64,000 nucleotides of DNA from Bacillus vallismortis (lineage in GTDB: Bacteria; Bacillota; Bacilli; Bacillales; Bacillaceae): assembly GCF_040784915.1 (NCBI RefSeq), contig NZ_CP160797.1, positions 821,001 to 885,000 on the forward strand, in the 5' to 3' direction. Position 1 is the first letter of the stretch, and every line of letters starts with the position of its first letter. The notes under the pieces were generated by a model. That model ran no database searches and had not been told where the DNA came from. It saw nothing but the letters and a program-made list of their open reading frames with translations. Shown one piece after another: positions 1 to 8,504 of the stretch. Position numbers and translations under genes: made by a program.

Positions 1-633
1 AAGCTGGAATGAATCTGCTCTTGCAACCCCGAGGACGATGCTGCGGTCTTCATCTTTCGGAAGTTCCGCTTTTAGATTGTTGATGACTTTGTTGTGCTCG
101 GCAAGCTTTTCTTTTCCTTCATCTTCTTTATTTAAGGCTTTAGCAATGGTTGTAAAGCTGTCGATCGTTTCGTCATATGTCGCTTCCCGGCTCTTTAATT
201 CTATCGTCGGTGCGATTTGTTTCAGCTGTTTATAAATGTTTTTATGGCGCTCAGCGTCAGCGATGATTAAATCAGGCTCCAAGGAACTGATGACCTCCAG
301 ATTCGGTTCGCTGCGTGTGCCTACAGATGTATAATCAATTGAGCTGCCGACAAGCTTTTTAATCATATCTTTTTTGTTGTCATCGGCGATGCCCGCCGGC
401 GTAATGCCGAGATTGTATACAGCATCCAAGAATGAAAGCTCAAGGACAACCACTCGTTTAGGTGTGCCGCTTACTGGTGTTTTTCCTTCTTCGTGCTGGA
501 TCACTCTGGATTCCTTAGACTTGCTTTCGCTGCTTCCGCTTTTATTCTGGCTGGGTGAACAGCCCGATACAATGAAGCAGGCGATTAATAAAACACTCAT
601 GATGGCAATCAACTTGTTAGAATAGGTGCGCAT
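1..633 (-). CDS. yfmC: Iron(III)-siderophore/dicitrate-binding lipoprotein, C-terminus outside window
   Basis: Extracellular substrate-binding lipoprotein of a ferric-citrate type ABC importer. Read on the minus strand from ATG at 633, the protein opens with a basic and hydrophobic signal sequence ending in a lipobox (IVSGC, Cys about residue 25). A Ser/Lys-rich linker follows, then the typical periplasmic-binding-protein core with KRVVVLE and EPDLIIAD motifs. Only the first 211 residues are inside the window; the family is about 310-320 aa. The start has a good AAAGGA site about 9 bases upstream. A Fur box just upstream indicates iron repression. The order YfmC-YfmB-YflT matches B. subtilis, which supports the name. 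Other Fe-siderophore binding lipoproteins look similar, so substrate choice rests on synteny. Confidence 0.9.
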   Translation of the reverse strand, partial: MRTYSNKLIAIMSVLLIACFIVSGCSPSQNKSGSSESKSKESRVIQHEEGKTPVSGTPKRVVVLELSFLDAVYNLGITPAGIADDNKKDMIKKLVGSSIDYTSVGTRSEPNLEVISSLEPDLIIADAERHKNIYKQLKQIAPTIELKSREATYDETIDSFTTIAKALNKEDEGKEKLAEHNKVINNLKAELPKDEDRSIVLGVARADSFQL

Positions 634-662
634 GTCATTCTTCCTTTTTTTAGATTTAGTAA

Positions 663-677
663 TGAGAATCATTATCA
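663..677 (-). promoter_or_regulatory. Fur box upstream of yfmC
   Basis: The 15 bases TGAGAATCATTATCA match the B. subtilis 7-1-7 Fur operator TGATAATNATTATCA at 13 of 14 defined positions. They lie about 30 bases upstream of the yfmC start, so iron-dependent repression of this uptake gene is expected. Confidence 0.85.
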
Positions 678-742
678 CATGTAAACACTATAATAACATG
701 GCTCATCATGTCAATATTTTTTAAATAAAGAAAGATGCGGGC

Positions 743-1111
743 TTACTGCTTTTTCATGAAAGCATCATCAGACACAAATAAATGGTATACAGCATTGCCG
801 TGTCTGCGGGATAAAAACGCATTGGCATTGGCTTTAGAGGTTTCAAGCATGTCAGCGTTGGCATATGGAAGGAGAGCGCCGAGATAGCCGGTCAATTTCT
901 TTTCTATTTCTTCTGAGAGTGCGAATTCAATGTCGCCAATATTCATGATAATCGAGAAAACAAAGTCGATATCGATTTGAAATTTTTCCTCAGCAAAGAC
1001 CGCCAGCTCGTGAATTCCGGGTGAACAGCCGGTCCGCTGATGGAAAATCTGTTTGACTAAATCACTCACAATCCATGCATTGTATTGCTGTTCTGGTGAA
1101 AAGTATTGCAT
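743..1111 (-). CDS. yfmB: YfmB, small protein of unknown function
   Basis: A 122-aa soluble protein without signal peptide or membrane segment. I chose the ATG at 1111 (protein begins MQYFSPEQ) because an AGGAGG site lies 8 bases upstream; a longer frame would start 14 residues earlier without a better site. The sequence is mixed helical with several acidic stretches and ends in a lysine-containing tail. I recognise it as the B. subtilis YfmB orthologue from sequence and from its place between yfmC and yflT. I know no function and see no catalytic motif. It is a single gene between the Fur-controlled yfmC and the sigma-B gene yflT. Confidence 0.8.
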   Translation of the reverse strand: MQYFSPEQQYNAWIVSDLVKQIFHQRTGCSPGIHELAVFAEEKFQIDIDFVFSIIMNIGDIEFALSEEIEKKLTGYLGALLPYANADMLETSKANANAFLSRRHGNAVYHLFVSDDAFMKKQ

Positions 1112-1292
1112 TAGACATACCTCCTGCTTGTACGGATAAAGACAGCCATTCATGATCGTTTGCTCCGTGCAGCGGTTTCTCTTTGATTTTGACTTTTCTG
1201 AAAATATACGTCGTTCCTATCACTTTACCATGGGCGCAAAATAAATGGCTACTACCATTCTTCCTGTTTTTCTCCTCAATGTTCTGGAATCT

Positions 1293-1317
1293 GTTTTATC
1301 AATATGCGAACGGGTAT
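1293..1317 (+). promoter_or_regulatory. Sigma-B promoter of yflT
   Basis: GTTTTA (1293-1298) and GGGTAT (1312-1317) are separated by 13 bases, matching the sigma-B consensus GTTTAA-N12-14-GGGTAT with one mismatch. It is 38 bases ahead of the yflT start and agrees with yflT being a general stress gene. Confidence 0.85.
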
Positions 1318-1354
1318 AAAAGAAACATAGAAAACATGAAGGAGGAATGTTGAA

Positions 1355-1702
1355 ATGAAACCAGTTGTAAAAGAGTATACAAACGACGAACAGCTTATGA
1401 AGGATGTGGAAGAATTACAGCAAATGGGTGTCGCGAAAGAGGATGTATATGTCTTAGCTCACGACGATGACAGAACGGAACGGCTGGCAGACAACACGAA
1501 TGCCAACACGATCGGAGCCAAAGAAACGGGTCTCAAGCACGCGGTAGGAAACATGTTTAATAAAAAAGGAGACGAGCTCCGCAATCAAATTCATGAAATC
1601 GGCTTTTCTGAAGATGAGGCCGCTCAATTCGAAAAACGTTTAGATGAAGGGAAAGTGCTTCTTTTTGTGACAGATAATGAAAAAGTGAAATCCTGGGCTT
1701 AA
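1355..1702 (+). CDS. yflT: General stress protein YflT (GSP17M family)
   Basis: A 115-aa acidic, charged protein of the general stress protein 17M family. Its start is a Val/Lys-rich GSP17M signature (KPVVKEYTNDEQLMKDVEEL), followed by alternating helices and a C-terminal segment with VLLFVTD. No signal peptide or membrane segment is seen, so it is cytoplasmic. AGGAGG lies 8-9 bases before the ATG. It is a single gene with its own sigma-B promoter and a strong terminator. The molecular activity of the family is unknown; B. subtilis yflT is part of the sigma-B regulon and is induced by heat, ethanol and salt. Confidence 0.92.
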   Translation: MKPVVKEYTNDEQLMKDVEELQQMGVAKEDVYVLAHDDDRTERLADNTNANTIGAKETGLKHAVGNMFNKKGDELRNQIHEIGFSEDEAAQFEKRLDEGKVLLFVTDNEKVKSWA

Positions 1703-1713
1703 AGCAGGGATAT

Positions 1714-1750
1714 AACCCAAAAGGCAAACTTTGGCCTTTTGGGTTTTTTG
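1714..1750 (+). terminator. Terminator of yflT
   Basis: A perfect inverted repeat (AACCCAAAAGGC / GCCTTTTGGGTT) with an 8-base loop is followed by a run of six T. It begins 12 bases after the yflT stop. Confidence 0.9.
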
Positions 1751-1840
1751 CGGTCTTTGCGGTGTATGGTTTGCAGAATGCCGCAATAAGATAGCGGAAC
1801 ATTTTCGGTTCTGCATGCCCCTCAATTTGCTATTATAATC

Positions 1841-1871
1841 TTTGTGAGAAATTGGAATATAATCTCACAAA
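1841..1871 (+). promoter_or_regulatory. Promoter and operator-like dyad of pel
   Basis: TTTGTGAGA (1841-1849) and TCTCACAAA (1863-1871) form a perfect 9-bp dyad with a 13-bp spacer. A TATAAT -10 element (1858-1863) overlaps the right arm; no good -35 box is visible. The geometry suggests a repressor operator on the pel promoter, and I cannot name the regulator. Confidence 0.55.
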
Positions 1872-1895
1872 ATAGAAATTGGGGGTTCATAGAGA

Positions 1896-3158
1896 ATGAA
1901 AAAAGTGATGTTAGCTACGGCTCTATTGTTAGGGTTGACTCCAGCTGGCGCGAATGCGGCGGATTTAGGCCATCAGACGTTAGGGTCAAATGATGGCTGG
2001 GGCGCGTACTCGACAGGCACGACAGGCGGATCAAAAGCATCGTCGTCGAACGTGTATACCGTCAGCAACAGAAACCAACTTGTCTCTGCGTTAGGCAAGA
2101 AAACGGATACGACGCCTAAAATCATTTACATCAAGGGTACGATTGACATGAATGTCGATGACAACCTGAAGCCGCTTGGCGCAGATGATTATGCTGACCC
2201 AGAGTACGATTTGAACAAATATTTAAAAGCTTATGATCCAAGCACATGGGGCAAAAAAGAGCCTTCCGGCACACAGGAAGAAGCCAGAGAACGTTCTCAA
2301 AAAAACCAAAAAGCAAGAGTGATGGTTGACATTCCTGCGAATACAACGATTGTCGGTTCAGGGACAAATGCCAAAATCGTGGGCGGAAACTTCCAAATCA
2401 AGAGTGATAATGTCATCATCCGCAACATCGAATTCCAGGATGCTTATGACTATTTTCCGCAATGGGACCCGACTGACGGTAGCTCAGGAAACTGGAACTC
2501 ACAATATGACAACATCACAATAAACGGCGGCACGCATATATGGATTGACCATTGCACATTTAATGACGGATCCCGTCCTGACAGTACATCACCAAAGTAT
2601 TACGGAAGAGAATATCAGCATCATGACGGCCAAACAGATGCTTCTAACGGCGCCAACTATATCACGATGTCTTACAACTATTATCACGATCATGATAAAA
2701 GCTCCATTTTCGGATCAAGCGACAGCAAAACCTCCGATGATGGCAAATTAAAAATTACGCTTCACCATAACCGCTACAAAAATATCGTTCAGCGCGCACC
2801 GAGAGTCCGCTTCGGGCAAGTGCACGTATACAACAACTATTATGAAGGCAGCAAAAGCTCATCCGGATATGCTTTCAGTTATGCATGGGGAATCGGCAAG
2901 TCATCTAAAATCTATGCTCAAAACAATGTCATTGACGTACCGGGACTGTCAGCTGAGAAAACAATCAGCGTGTTTAAGGGTGGAACGGCTTTATATGACT
3001 CAGGCACATTGCTGAATGGCACGCGGATCAGCGCATCAGCTGCAAACGGGCTGAGCTCTTCTGTCGGCTGGACACCATCTCTCCACGGCACAATCGATGA
3101 TTCCGCGAATGTGAAATCGAATGTTATATCTCAAGCGGGTGCGGGTAAAGTAAATTAA
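1896..3158 (+). CDS. pel: Secreted pectate lyase Pel (PL1)
   Basis: Secreted enzyme that cleaves polygalacturonate by Ca-dependent beta-elimination. The 420-aa length equals B. subtilis Pel. Residues 1-21 are a Sec signal peptide (basic start, hydrophobic core, ANAA cleavage region). The rest is the right-handed parallel beta-helix of polysaccharide lyase family 1. Visible hallmarks are WIDHCTFND (about 214-222), an Asp-rich Ca-binding stretch around NYYHDHDK, and RAPRVRFGQ (about 300), which carries the catalytic Arg. It has its own promoter with an operator-like dyad and a terminator. The GGGGG site about 10 bases before the ATG supports the start. Fully intact. Confidence 0.96.
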   Translation: MKKVMLATALLLGLTPAGANAADLGHQTLGSNDGWGAYSTGTTGGSKASSSNVYTVSNRNQLVSALGKKTDTTPKIIYIKGTIDMNVDDNLKPLGADDYADPEYDLNKYLKAYDPSTWGKKEPSGTQEEARERSQKNQKARVMVDIPANTTIVGSGTNAKIVGGNFQIKSDNVIIRNIEFQDAYDYFPQWDPTDGSSGNWNSQYDNITINGGTHIWIDHCTFNDGSRPDSTSPKYYGREYQHHDGQTDASNGANYITMSYNYYHDHDKSSIFGSSDSKTSDDGKLKITLHHNRYKNIVQRAPRVRFGQVHVYNNYYEGSKSSSGYAFSYAWGIGKSSKIYAQNNVIDVPGLSAEKTISVFKGGTALYDSGTLLNGTRISASAANGLSSSVGWTPSLHGTIDDSANVKSNVISQAGAGKVN

Positions 3159-3166
3159 GAAATGAA

Positions 3167-3200
3167 AAACACAAAGGGCAGCTCACCTTTGTGTTTTTTT
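3167..3200 (+). terminator. Terminator of pel
   Basis: ACACAAAGG and CCTTTGTGT form a 9-bp stem around an 8-base loop, followed by seven T. Confidence 0.9.
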
Positions 3201-3285
3201 AATTAATTAAATTATTTATTAATTTAGTTAAGGAGTAGAATGGGAAAGGGGATTAGAAAACAAGTATATAGGAGGAGACCTATTT

Positions 3286-4722
3286 ATGGCTTCAGAAAAA
3301 GACGCAGGAAAACAGTCAGCAGTAAAACTTGTACCATTGCTTATTACTGTCGCTGTGGGATTGATCATCTGGTTTATTCCCGCTCCGTCCGGACTTGAAC
3401 CTAAAGCTTGGCATTTGTTTGCGATCTTTGTCGCTACAATTATCGGCTTTATCTCCAAGCCCTTGCCAATGGGTGCAATCGCCATTTTTGCATTGGCGGT
3501 TACTGCACTAACTGGAACACTATCAATTGAGGATACATTAAGCGGATTCGGGAATAAGACCATCTGGCTGATCGTCATCGCATTCTTTATTTCCCGGGGA
3601 TTTATCAAAACCGGACTCGGTGCGAGAATTTCGTATGTATTCGTTCAGAAATTCGGAAAAAAAACCCTTGGGCTTTCTTATTCACTGCTGTTCAGTGATT
3701 TAATACTTTCACCTGCTATTCCAAGTAATACGGCGCGTGCAGGAGGCATTATCTTTCCTATTATCAGATCATTATCCGAAACATTCGGATCAAGCCCGGC
3801 AAATGGAACAGAGAGAAAAATCGGCGCATTCTTATTAAAAACCGGTTTTCAGGGGAACCTGATCACATCTGCCATGTTCTTAACGGCGATGGCAGCGAAC
3901 CCGCTGATTGCCAAGCTGGCCCATGATGTCGCAGGGGTGGACTTAACATGGACAAGCTGGGCAATCGCCGCGATTGTGCCGGGGCTTGTAAGCTTAATCA
4001 TCACACCGCTTGTGATTTATAAGCTGTATCCGCCGGAAATCAAAGAAACACCGGATGCGGCGAAAATCGCCACAGAAAAACTAAAAGAAATGGGACCGTT
4101 CAAAAAGTCAGAGCTTTCTATGGTGATCGTGTTTCTTTTGGTGCTTGTGCTGTGGATTTTTGGCGGCAGCTTCAACATCGACGCAACCACCACCGCATTG
4201 ATCGGTTTGGCTGTTCTCTTATTATCACAGGTTCTGACGTGGGATGATATCAAAAAAGAACAGGGCGCTTGGGATACGCTCACTTGGTTTGCGGCGCTAG
4301 TGATGCTGGCCAATTTCCTGAATGAGTTAGGCATGGTGTCTTGGTTCAGTAACGCCATGAAATCCTCCGTATCAGGATTCTCTTGGATTGTGTCCTTCTT
4401 AATCTTAATTATTGTGTATTTCTATTCACACTACTTCTTTGCAAGCGCGACAGCCCATATCAGCGCGATGTATTCAGCATTTTTGGCGGTAATCGTGGCA
4501 GCGGGCGCACCGCCGCTTTTAGCAGCGCTAAGCCTCGCATTCTTCAGCAACCTTTTCGGGTCAACGACTCACTACGGCGCTGGAGCCGCCCCGGTTTTCT
4601 TCGGAGCAGGCTATGTTTCGCAAAGTAAATGGTGGTCCATCGGATTTATTCTTTCGATCGTCCATATTATTGTATGGCTTGTGATCGGCGGATTATGGTG
4701 GAAAGTACTGGGGATATGGTAG
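3286..4722 (+). CDS. yflS: DASS-family malate/dicarboxylate transporter YflS
   Basis: Inner-membrane Na- or H-coupled dicarboxylate carrier of the divalent anion:sodium symporter family (2-oxoglutarate/malate translocator branch). The 478-aa protein has 11-13 hydrophobic segments after a short Lys-rich cytoplasmic start. Family landmarks include AIPSNTARAGG (about 145-155) and the second-half GSTTHYGAGAAPVFF region (about 425), the two substrate loops with small residues and Thr/Asn. AGGAGG lies 9 bases upstream of ATG. In B. subtilis the orthologue is induced by malate through MalK-MalR; I see no diagnostic operator by eye. It is transcribed ahead of citST but ends in its own terminator, so it is probably a separate unit within a carboxylate-uptake neighbourhood. 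Confidence 0.9.
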   Translation: MASEKDAGKQSAVKLVPLLITVAVGLIIWFIPAPSGLEPKAWHLFAIFVATIIGFISKPLPMGAIAIFALAVTALTGTLSIEDTLSGFGNKTIWLIVIAFFISRGFIKTGLGARISYVFVQKFGKKTLGLSYSLLFSDLILSPAIPSNTARAGGIIFPIIRSLSETFGSSPANGTERKIGAFLLKTGFQGNLITSAMFLTAMAANPLIAKLAHDVAGVDLTWTSWAIAAIVPGLVSLIITPLVIYKLYPPEIKETPDAAKIATEKLKEMGPFKKSELSMVIVFLLVLVLWIFGGSFNIDATTTALIGLAVLLLSQVLTWDDIKKEQGAWDTLTWFAALVMLANFLNELGMVSWFSNAMKSSVSGFSWIVSFLILIIVYFYSHYFFASATAHISAMYSAFLAVIVAAGAPPLLAALSLAFFSNLFGSTTHYGAGAAPVFFGAGYVSQSKWWSIGFILSIVHIIVWLVIGGLWWKVLGIW

Positions 4723-4726
4723 AAAG

Positions 4727-4756
4727 AAAAAGGCAGACGCGGTCTGTCTTTTTTAT
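4727..4756 (+). terminator. Terminator of yflS
   Basis: AAAGGCAGAC and GTCTGTCTTT pair around GCG and run into a T-rich tail. Confidence 0.85.
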
Positions 4757-4882
4757 ATTCACTCCATTCAACGAATCTACATTCCTCCAATATTTTGCCC
4801 TTTTCAAGATAATGGATTTTGAAAAATAAGAAAATTAGCTATGAAAAATGGTATGATCTAGGTAGAAAGGACGGCTGGTGCT

Positions 4883-6511
4883 GTGGTGAAAAAGCGGTTC
4901 CATTTTTCTCTGCAAACAAAAATAATGGGGCTGATTGCGGCTCTGCTGGTTTTTGTCATTGGTGTGCTGACCATTACGTTAGCCGTTCAGCATACACAGG
5001 AAGAACGAAGACAGGCTGAGCAGCTTGCGGTTCAGACGGCGAGAACCATTTCCTATATGCCGCCGGCTAAAGAGCTTATTGAGAGAAAAGGCGGACATGC
5101 GGCAGAGGCGCAAGAGGTCATTGAACAAATGAAAGAACAGACTGGCGCTTATGCTATTTATATTTTAGATGAAAAAGGAGGCATTCGGAGCGCCTCGGGC
5201 AAAAACGGCCAAAAGAAGCTGGAGCGCAGCAGAGAAATTTTGTTTGGCGGCTCACACGTTTCTGAAACAAAAGCGGATGAACGGCGGGTGATCAGAGGGA
5301 GCGCCCCGATTATGAAAGAACAGAAGGGATACAGCCAAGTGATCGGCAGCGTATCTGTTGATTTTCTGCAAACGGAGACAGAGCAAAGCATCAAAAAACA
5401 TTTGAGAAATTTGAGTGTGATCGCTGTGCTTGTGCTGCTGCTTGGATTTGCCGGTGCCGCCGCGCTGGCGAAAAGCATCAGGAAGGATACGCTTGGCCTT
5501 GAGCCGCATGAGATCGCGTCTCTTTATCGGGAGAGGAATGCAATGCTTTTCGCGATTCGAGAAGGGGTTATTGCTACCAATCGGGAAGGCGTCGTCACGA
5601 TGATGAACGTGTCGGCTGCTGAGATGCTGAAGCTTCCCGAGCCTGTGATCCATCTTCCTATTGATGATGTCATGCCGGGCGCCGGGCTGAAGAATGTGCT
5701 TGAGCAAGGAGAGATGCTGCCGAACCAGGAGGTAAGTGTCAACGATCAAGTCTTTATTATCAATACGAAAGTGATGACTCAAGGCGGGCAGGCGTATGGG
5801 ATTGTCGTCAGTTTCCGGGAGAAAACAGAGCTGAAAAAACTGATCGACAAACTGACAGAGGTCCGCAAATATTCAGAGGATCTTAGGGCTCAGACCCATG
5901 AATTTTCAAATAAGCTTTACGCGATCTTAGGGCTGCTTGAGCTTGGGGAGTATGATGAAGCCGTTGATCTGATTAAAGAAGAATACACGATACAAAATGA
6001 ACAGCATGATATATTATTCCAGAACATCGATTCACAGCAGGTACAGGCGATTTTGCTGGGGAAAATGGGCAAAGCTTCGGAAAAAAAGGTCAAGCTGGCT
6101 ATCGATGATAACAGCTCGCTCGCGCCTCTTCCTGCACATATCGGCTTATCCCATCTCATTATGATTATCGGGAACCTAATTGATAACGCTTTCGAAGCTG
6201 TAGTCGATCAAAGCGTGAAGGAGGTATTGTTTTTCATCACGGATATAGGGCATGACATTGTCATCGAAGTATCGGACACAGGGCCCGGTGTGCCGCCCGA
6301 TAAGATGGAAGCTGTGTTTCAAAGAGGCTTTTCTTCAAAGGGGATGAAGAGAGGCTACGGTCTGGCCAATGTCAAAGACTCAGTGCATGAACTGGGCGGC
6401 TGGATTGAACTGGCGAATCAAAAAACTGGCGGTGCGGTATTCACTGTATTTATACCGAAGGAGAAACAAAGGGGGAATCCATTTGATTCACATCGCGATT
6501 GCGGAGGATGA
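4883..6511 (+). CDS. citS: Sensor histidine kinase CitS (Mg-citrate)
   Basis: Membrane sensor kinase of the CitA/DcuS class that detects extracellular citrate and phosphorylates CitT. Length 542 aa as in B. subtilis. Order: TM1 (about 15-35), extracytoplasmic PAS sensor (36-175), TM2 (about 178-200), cytoplasmic PAS (about 215-325), then a kinase core. The phospho-acceptor is in the HEFSNKL motif (about 340), followed by an ATPase domain with N box (NLIDNAFEA), G1 (DTGPG) and GYGLANV. It starts at GTG 4883 (or GTG 4886) with AAAGGA about 12 bases upstream. The last codons overlap citT by 29 bases, which implies translational coupling in the citS-citT-yflP operon. Confidence 0.95.
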   Translation: MVKKRFHFSLQTKIMGLIAALLVFVIGVLTITLAVQHTQEERRQAEQLAVQTARTISYMPPAKELIERKGGHAAEAQEVIEQMKEQTGAYAIYILDEKGGIRSASGKNGQKKLERSREILFGGSHVSETKADERRVIRGSAPIMKEQKGYSQVIGSVSVDFLQTETEQSIKKHLRNLSVIAVLVLLLGFAGAAALAKSIRKDTLGLEPHEIASLYRERNAMLFAIREGVIATNREGVVTMMNVSAAEMLKLPEPVIHLPIDDVMPGAGLKNVLEQGEMLPNQEVSVNDQVFIINTKVMTQGGQAYGIVVSFREKTELKKLIDKLTEVRKYSEDLRAQTHEFSNKLYAILGLLELGEYDEAVDLIKEEYTIQNEQHDILFQNIDSQQVQAILLGKMGKASEKKVKLAIDDNSSLAPLPAHIGLSHLIMIIGNLIDNAFEAVVDQSVKEVLFFITDIGHDIVIEVSDTGPGVPPDKMEAVFQRGFSSKGMKRGYGLANVKDSVHELGGWIELANQKTGGAVFTVFIPKEKQRGNPFDSHRDCGG

Positions 6512-7163
6512 TTTTCGGGTTGCGCAAATCCATGAGAGATTGATTGAACAGCTTGATGGATTCAAGGTTATCGGCAAGGCGGCAAACGCAAAAGAAACAA
6601 TGGCGCTTTTGGAGAAACAAAGGGCTGATTTGCTTCTGCTGGATATTTATATGCCGGACGAGCTTGGGACCACATTGATACCTGAGATACGAAGGCGTTT
6701 TCCCGAAGTGGATATTATGATTATCACAGCGGCAACAGAAACCCGGCATTTACAAGAAGCACTCCGGGCCGGGATAGCCCACTATTTGATCAAACCCGTA
6801 ACGGCTGACAAGTTCAGACAGGTGCTGCTTCAGTATAAAGAAAAAAGGAAGCTACTTTTGTCTCAGCCGGAGGTCAGCCAATCTTTAATCGATCATATAT
6901 TCGGGAACGGTGTGAAGACATCTTTGCCGGCAGAGGAGTTGCCGACAGGCATTAATTCGATTACACTGCGAAAAATTAAGGAAGCGCTTCGGAATGCGTC
7001 AGAAGGATTGACAGCGGAAGAGCTTGGGGAAAAAATGGGGGCGTCACGAACGACTGCCCGCCGTTATGCAGAGTACCTTGTGTCAAAGGAAGAAGCAAGA
7101 GCCGAGCTTGAGTACGGGATTATCGGCAGGCCGGAGAGAAAATATTATTTGGCGGCGGATTAG
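6483..7163 (+). CDS. citT: Response regulator CitT
   Basis: DNA-binding partner of CitS that activates the Mg-citrate transporter gene citM. I chose the TTG at 6483 ([10 protein letters not shown]): a GGGGG site lies 7 bases upstream and the resulting 226 aa equals B. subtilis CitT; the longer frame only reads through citS. The receiver domain (1-120) shows the acidic pocket (AEDD), the phospho-acceptor Asp in LLLDIYMP, Thr in IITAAT and Lys in LIKPV. The C-terminal half holds an HTH of the CitB/DcuR type ([18 protein letters not shown]). The start lies inside the citS 3' end. Confidence 0.95.
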   Translation: MIHIAIAEDDFRVAQIHERLIEQLDGFKVIGKAANAKETMALLEKQRADLLLLDIYMPDELGTTLIPEIRRRFPEVDIMIITAATETRHLQEALRAGIAHYLIKPVTADKFRQVLLQYKEKRKLLLSQPEVSQSLIDHIFGNGVKTSLPAEELPTGINSITLRKIKEALRNASEGLTAEELGEKMGASRTTARRYAEYLVSKEEARAELEYGIIGRPERKYYLAAD

Positions 7164-7165
7164 AT

Positions 7166-8125
7166 ATGAAAAAATGTATGATTCTATTGATTGCGCTATT
7201 GCTTTTTATGCAGGGTGACATCCGGCAGGCGGCTGCGCCGCGCCTGCCGGACGGGCCGGTTGAAATTGTCGTCCCCGCCGAGCCTTCTGGCGGCTGGGAT
7301 GTCACAGCGCAGGCGATCCAATCCGTTCTGCGGCAGAAGCAGATCGTAAAGGGTGAAGTTCATATCGTCTATAAACCGGGCGGCGGGGGAGATAAAGGCT
7401 GGAAGTATGTCAACAAAAGCAGTAAACAGACCATCAGCATGACGTCCAGTTTAATCCTGAGCAATGATCTTCTCGGGCAGAGCAAATTAAAAACGGGCGA
7501 TTTTACTCTGCTTGCCATTCTCTCTAAGGAATGGCATACGGTTGCATTGCCAAAAGGATCGGCGATAGCAAACGGCAAGGATTTGCTGAATAAGATTAAG
7601 ATGAATCCCGGTAAGGTAAAAATCGGCTTTGCGCCGGGGTTTGGAAATGATGATCAGCTTTCGTTCGTCAGAGCGGCAGATATGTACGGCATTGACCCTT
7701 TTAATATTCAATTTTTGCAGTATGAAAGCAGTGAACAGCTCATTCAGGCGCTGATCAGACATGAGATAGAAGCGGCTTCAATGACACTTTCTGAAGCGAA
7801 ACCATATGAGCGGCACGGAGATATCACGTTAGCTGCTGTAACGTCTGATAAAAGACTTTCCGGTTTCCCGGACGTACCGACGTGGAAGGAGCAGGGGATC
7901 CCATTTGTGTTTTCTCATTGGAGAGGGATTTTGGGCCCGAAAAACATGTCGGAGGAAGAGATTTCTTACTGGGATCAAGCGCTAAAGAAGGTCACATCTT
8001 CGCCCGAGTGGAAGCGGAAAATAAACGAACAGGACTGGGAAAGCTTTTATTTGAACAGCAGGGAAACGAAACGGTTTCTTGAACAGCAATCCGCTTTTTA
8101 TCAAAGCATTATGACAGGAAATTAA
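7166..8125 (+). CDS. yflP: TctC-family tricarboxylate-binding protein YflP
   Basis: Extracytoplasmic solute receptor of the tripartite tricarboxylate transporter type, 319 aa. Residues 1-24 are a signal peptide ([17 protein letters not shown] then AAA). The mature part has the TctC pattern: an early [13 protein letters not shown] loop that binds the carboxylate, [13 protein letters not shown], and late W-rich helices. It starts 2 bases after citT, so it is the third gene of citST-yflP. TctA/TctB membrane partners are not nearby, so a sensing role with CitS is an attractive inference, unproven here. A terminator follows at once. Confidence 0.88.
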   Translation: MKKCMILLIALLLFMQGDIRQAAAPRLPDGPVEIVVPAEPSGGWDVTAQAIQSVLRQKQIVKGEVHIVYKPGGGGDKGWKYVNKSSKQTISMTSSLILSNDLLGQSKLKTGDFTLLAILSKEWHTVALPKGSAIANGKDLLNKIKMNPGKVKIGFAPGFGNDDQLSFVRAADMYGIDPFNIQFLQYESSEQLIQALIRHEIEAASMTLSEAKPYERHGDITLAAVTSDKRLSGFPDVPTWKEQGIPFVFSHWRGILGPKNMSEEEISYWDQALKKVTSSPEWKRKINEQDWESFYLNSRETKRFLEQQSAFYQSIMTGN

Positions 8126-8152
8126 GATCCCGGCATGTCCGGGATTTTTTTC
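8126..8152 (+). terminator. Terminator of the citST-yflP operon
   Basis: GATCCCGG / TCCGGGATT stem with CATG loop and a run of T directly after the yflP stop. Confidence 0.9.
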
Positions 8153-8326
8153 GTGTCGAAAAACCCTCGCATTCATTGTCAAGTCTGCGCGTCGGTGCTC
8201 ACCAGTTATGAAAGGAACGGCGGCTAATCGCTCGGGCGTCCTGCATAAACGCCACCGTCATCACATCCTGTGAAAGTCTGCTCCAATGCTCGCCTTTCCT
8301 AGACTTCAAAGGGTATCAATCACGCT
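8152..8326. repeat. Copy 1 of the MITE-like intergenic repeat (175 bp)
   Basis: The left end CGTGTCGAAAAACC and right end ATCAATCACGCT are shared with a second element at 16184-16304, as are internal blocks TCGCATTC.TTGTCA, TGCGCGTCG.TGCTCAC, ATGCTCG.CCTTTCCTAGA and TTCAA.GG. This copy is about 54 bp longer in the middle. It resembles the family of roughly 190-bp repeats described in the B. subtilis 168 genome report. It has no open frame and sits between a terminator and the citM control region. Confidence 0.75.
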
Positions 8327-8368
8327 ATCTTTTTATGTGCCCAGAAATGATCAAAAAGAACATAACGG

Positions 8369-8385
8369 TTTTTAAAATTTAAAAA
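8369..8385 (+). promoter_or_regulatory. AT-rich near-palindrome, candidate CitT target upstream of citM
   Basis: TTTTTAAAATTTAAAAA is almost self-complementary and lies about 120 bases before citM. CitB/DpiA-type regulators bind AT-rich sites, so CitT binding is plausible, but nothing in the sequence proves it. Confidence 0.3.
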
Positions 8386-8472
8386 TACAAAAAAACCAAA
8401 TTATTTACTTGTGATTGGTTTTCCCATACGATGGCAAAAAGGCAAGACAAAAAGGGGAGTAAGGGAGAAGAA

Positions 8473-8487
8473 ATGTAAGCGGATTCA
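8473..8487 (+). promoter_or_regulatory. cre site (CcpA) in the citM leader
   Basis: ATGTAAGCGGATTCA fits the cre consensus WTGNAARCGNWWWCA at every position. It sits just before the citM ribosome binding site, so carbon catabolite repression is expected to block transcription in the leader. Confidence 0.9.
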
Positions 8488-8504
8488 TTTAAGGGGGAAT
8501 GGAT

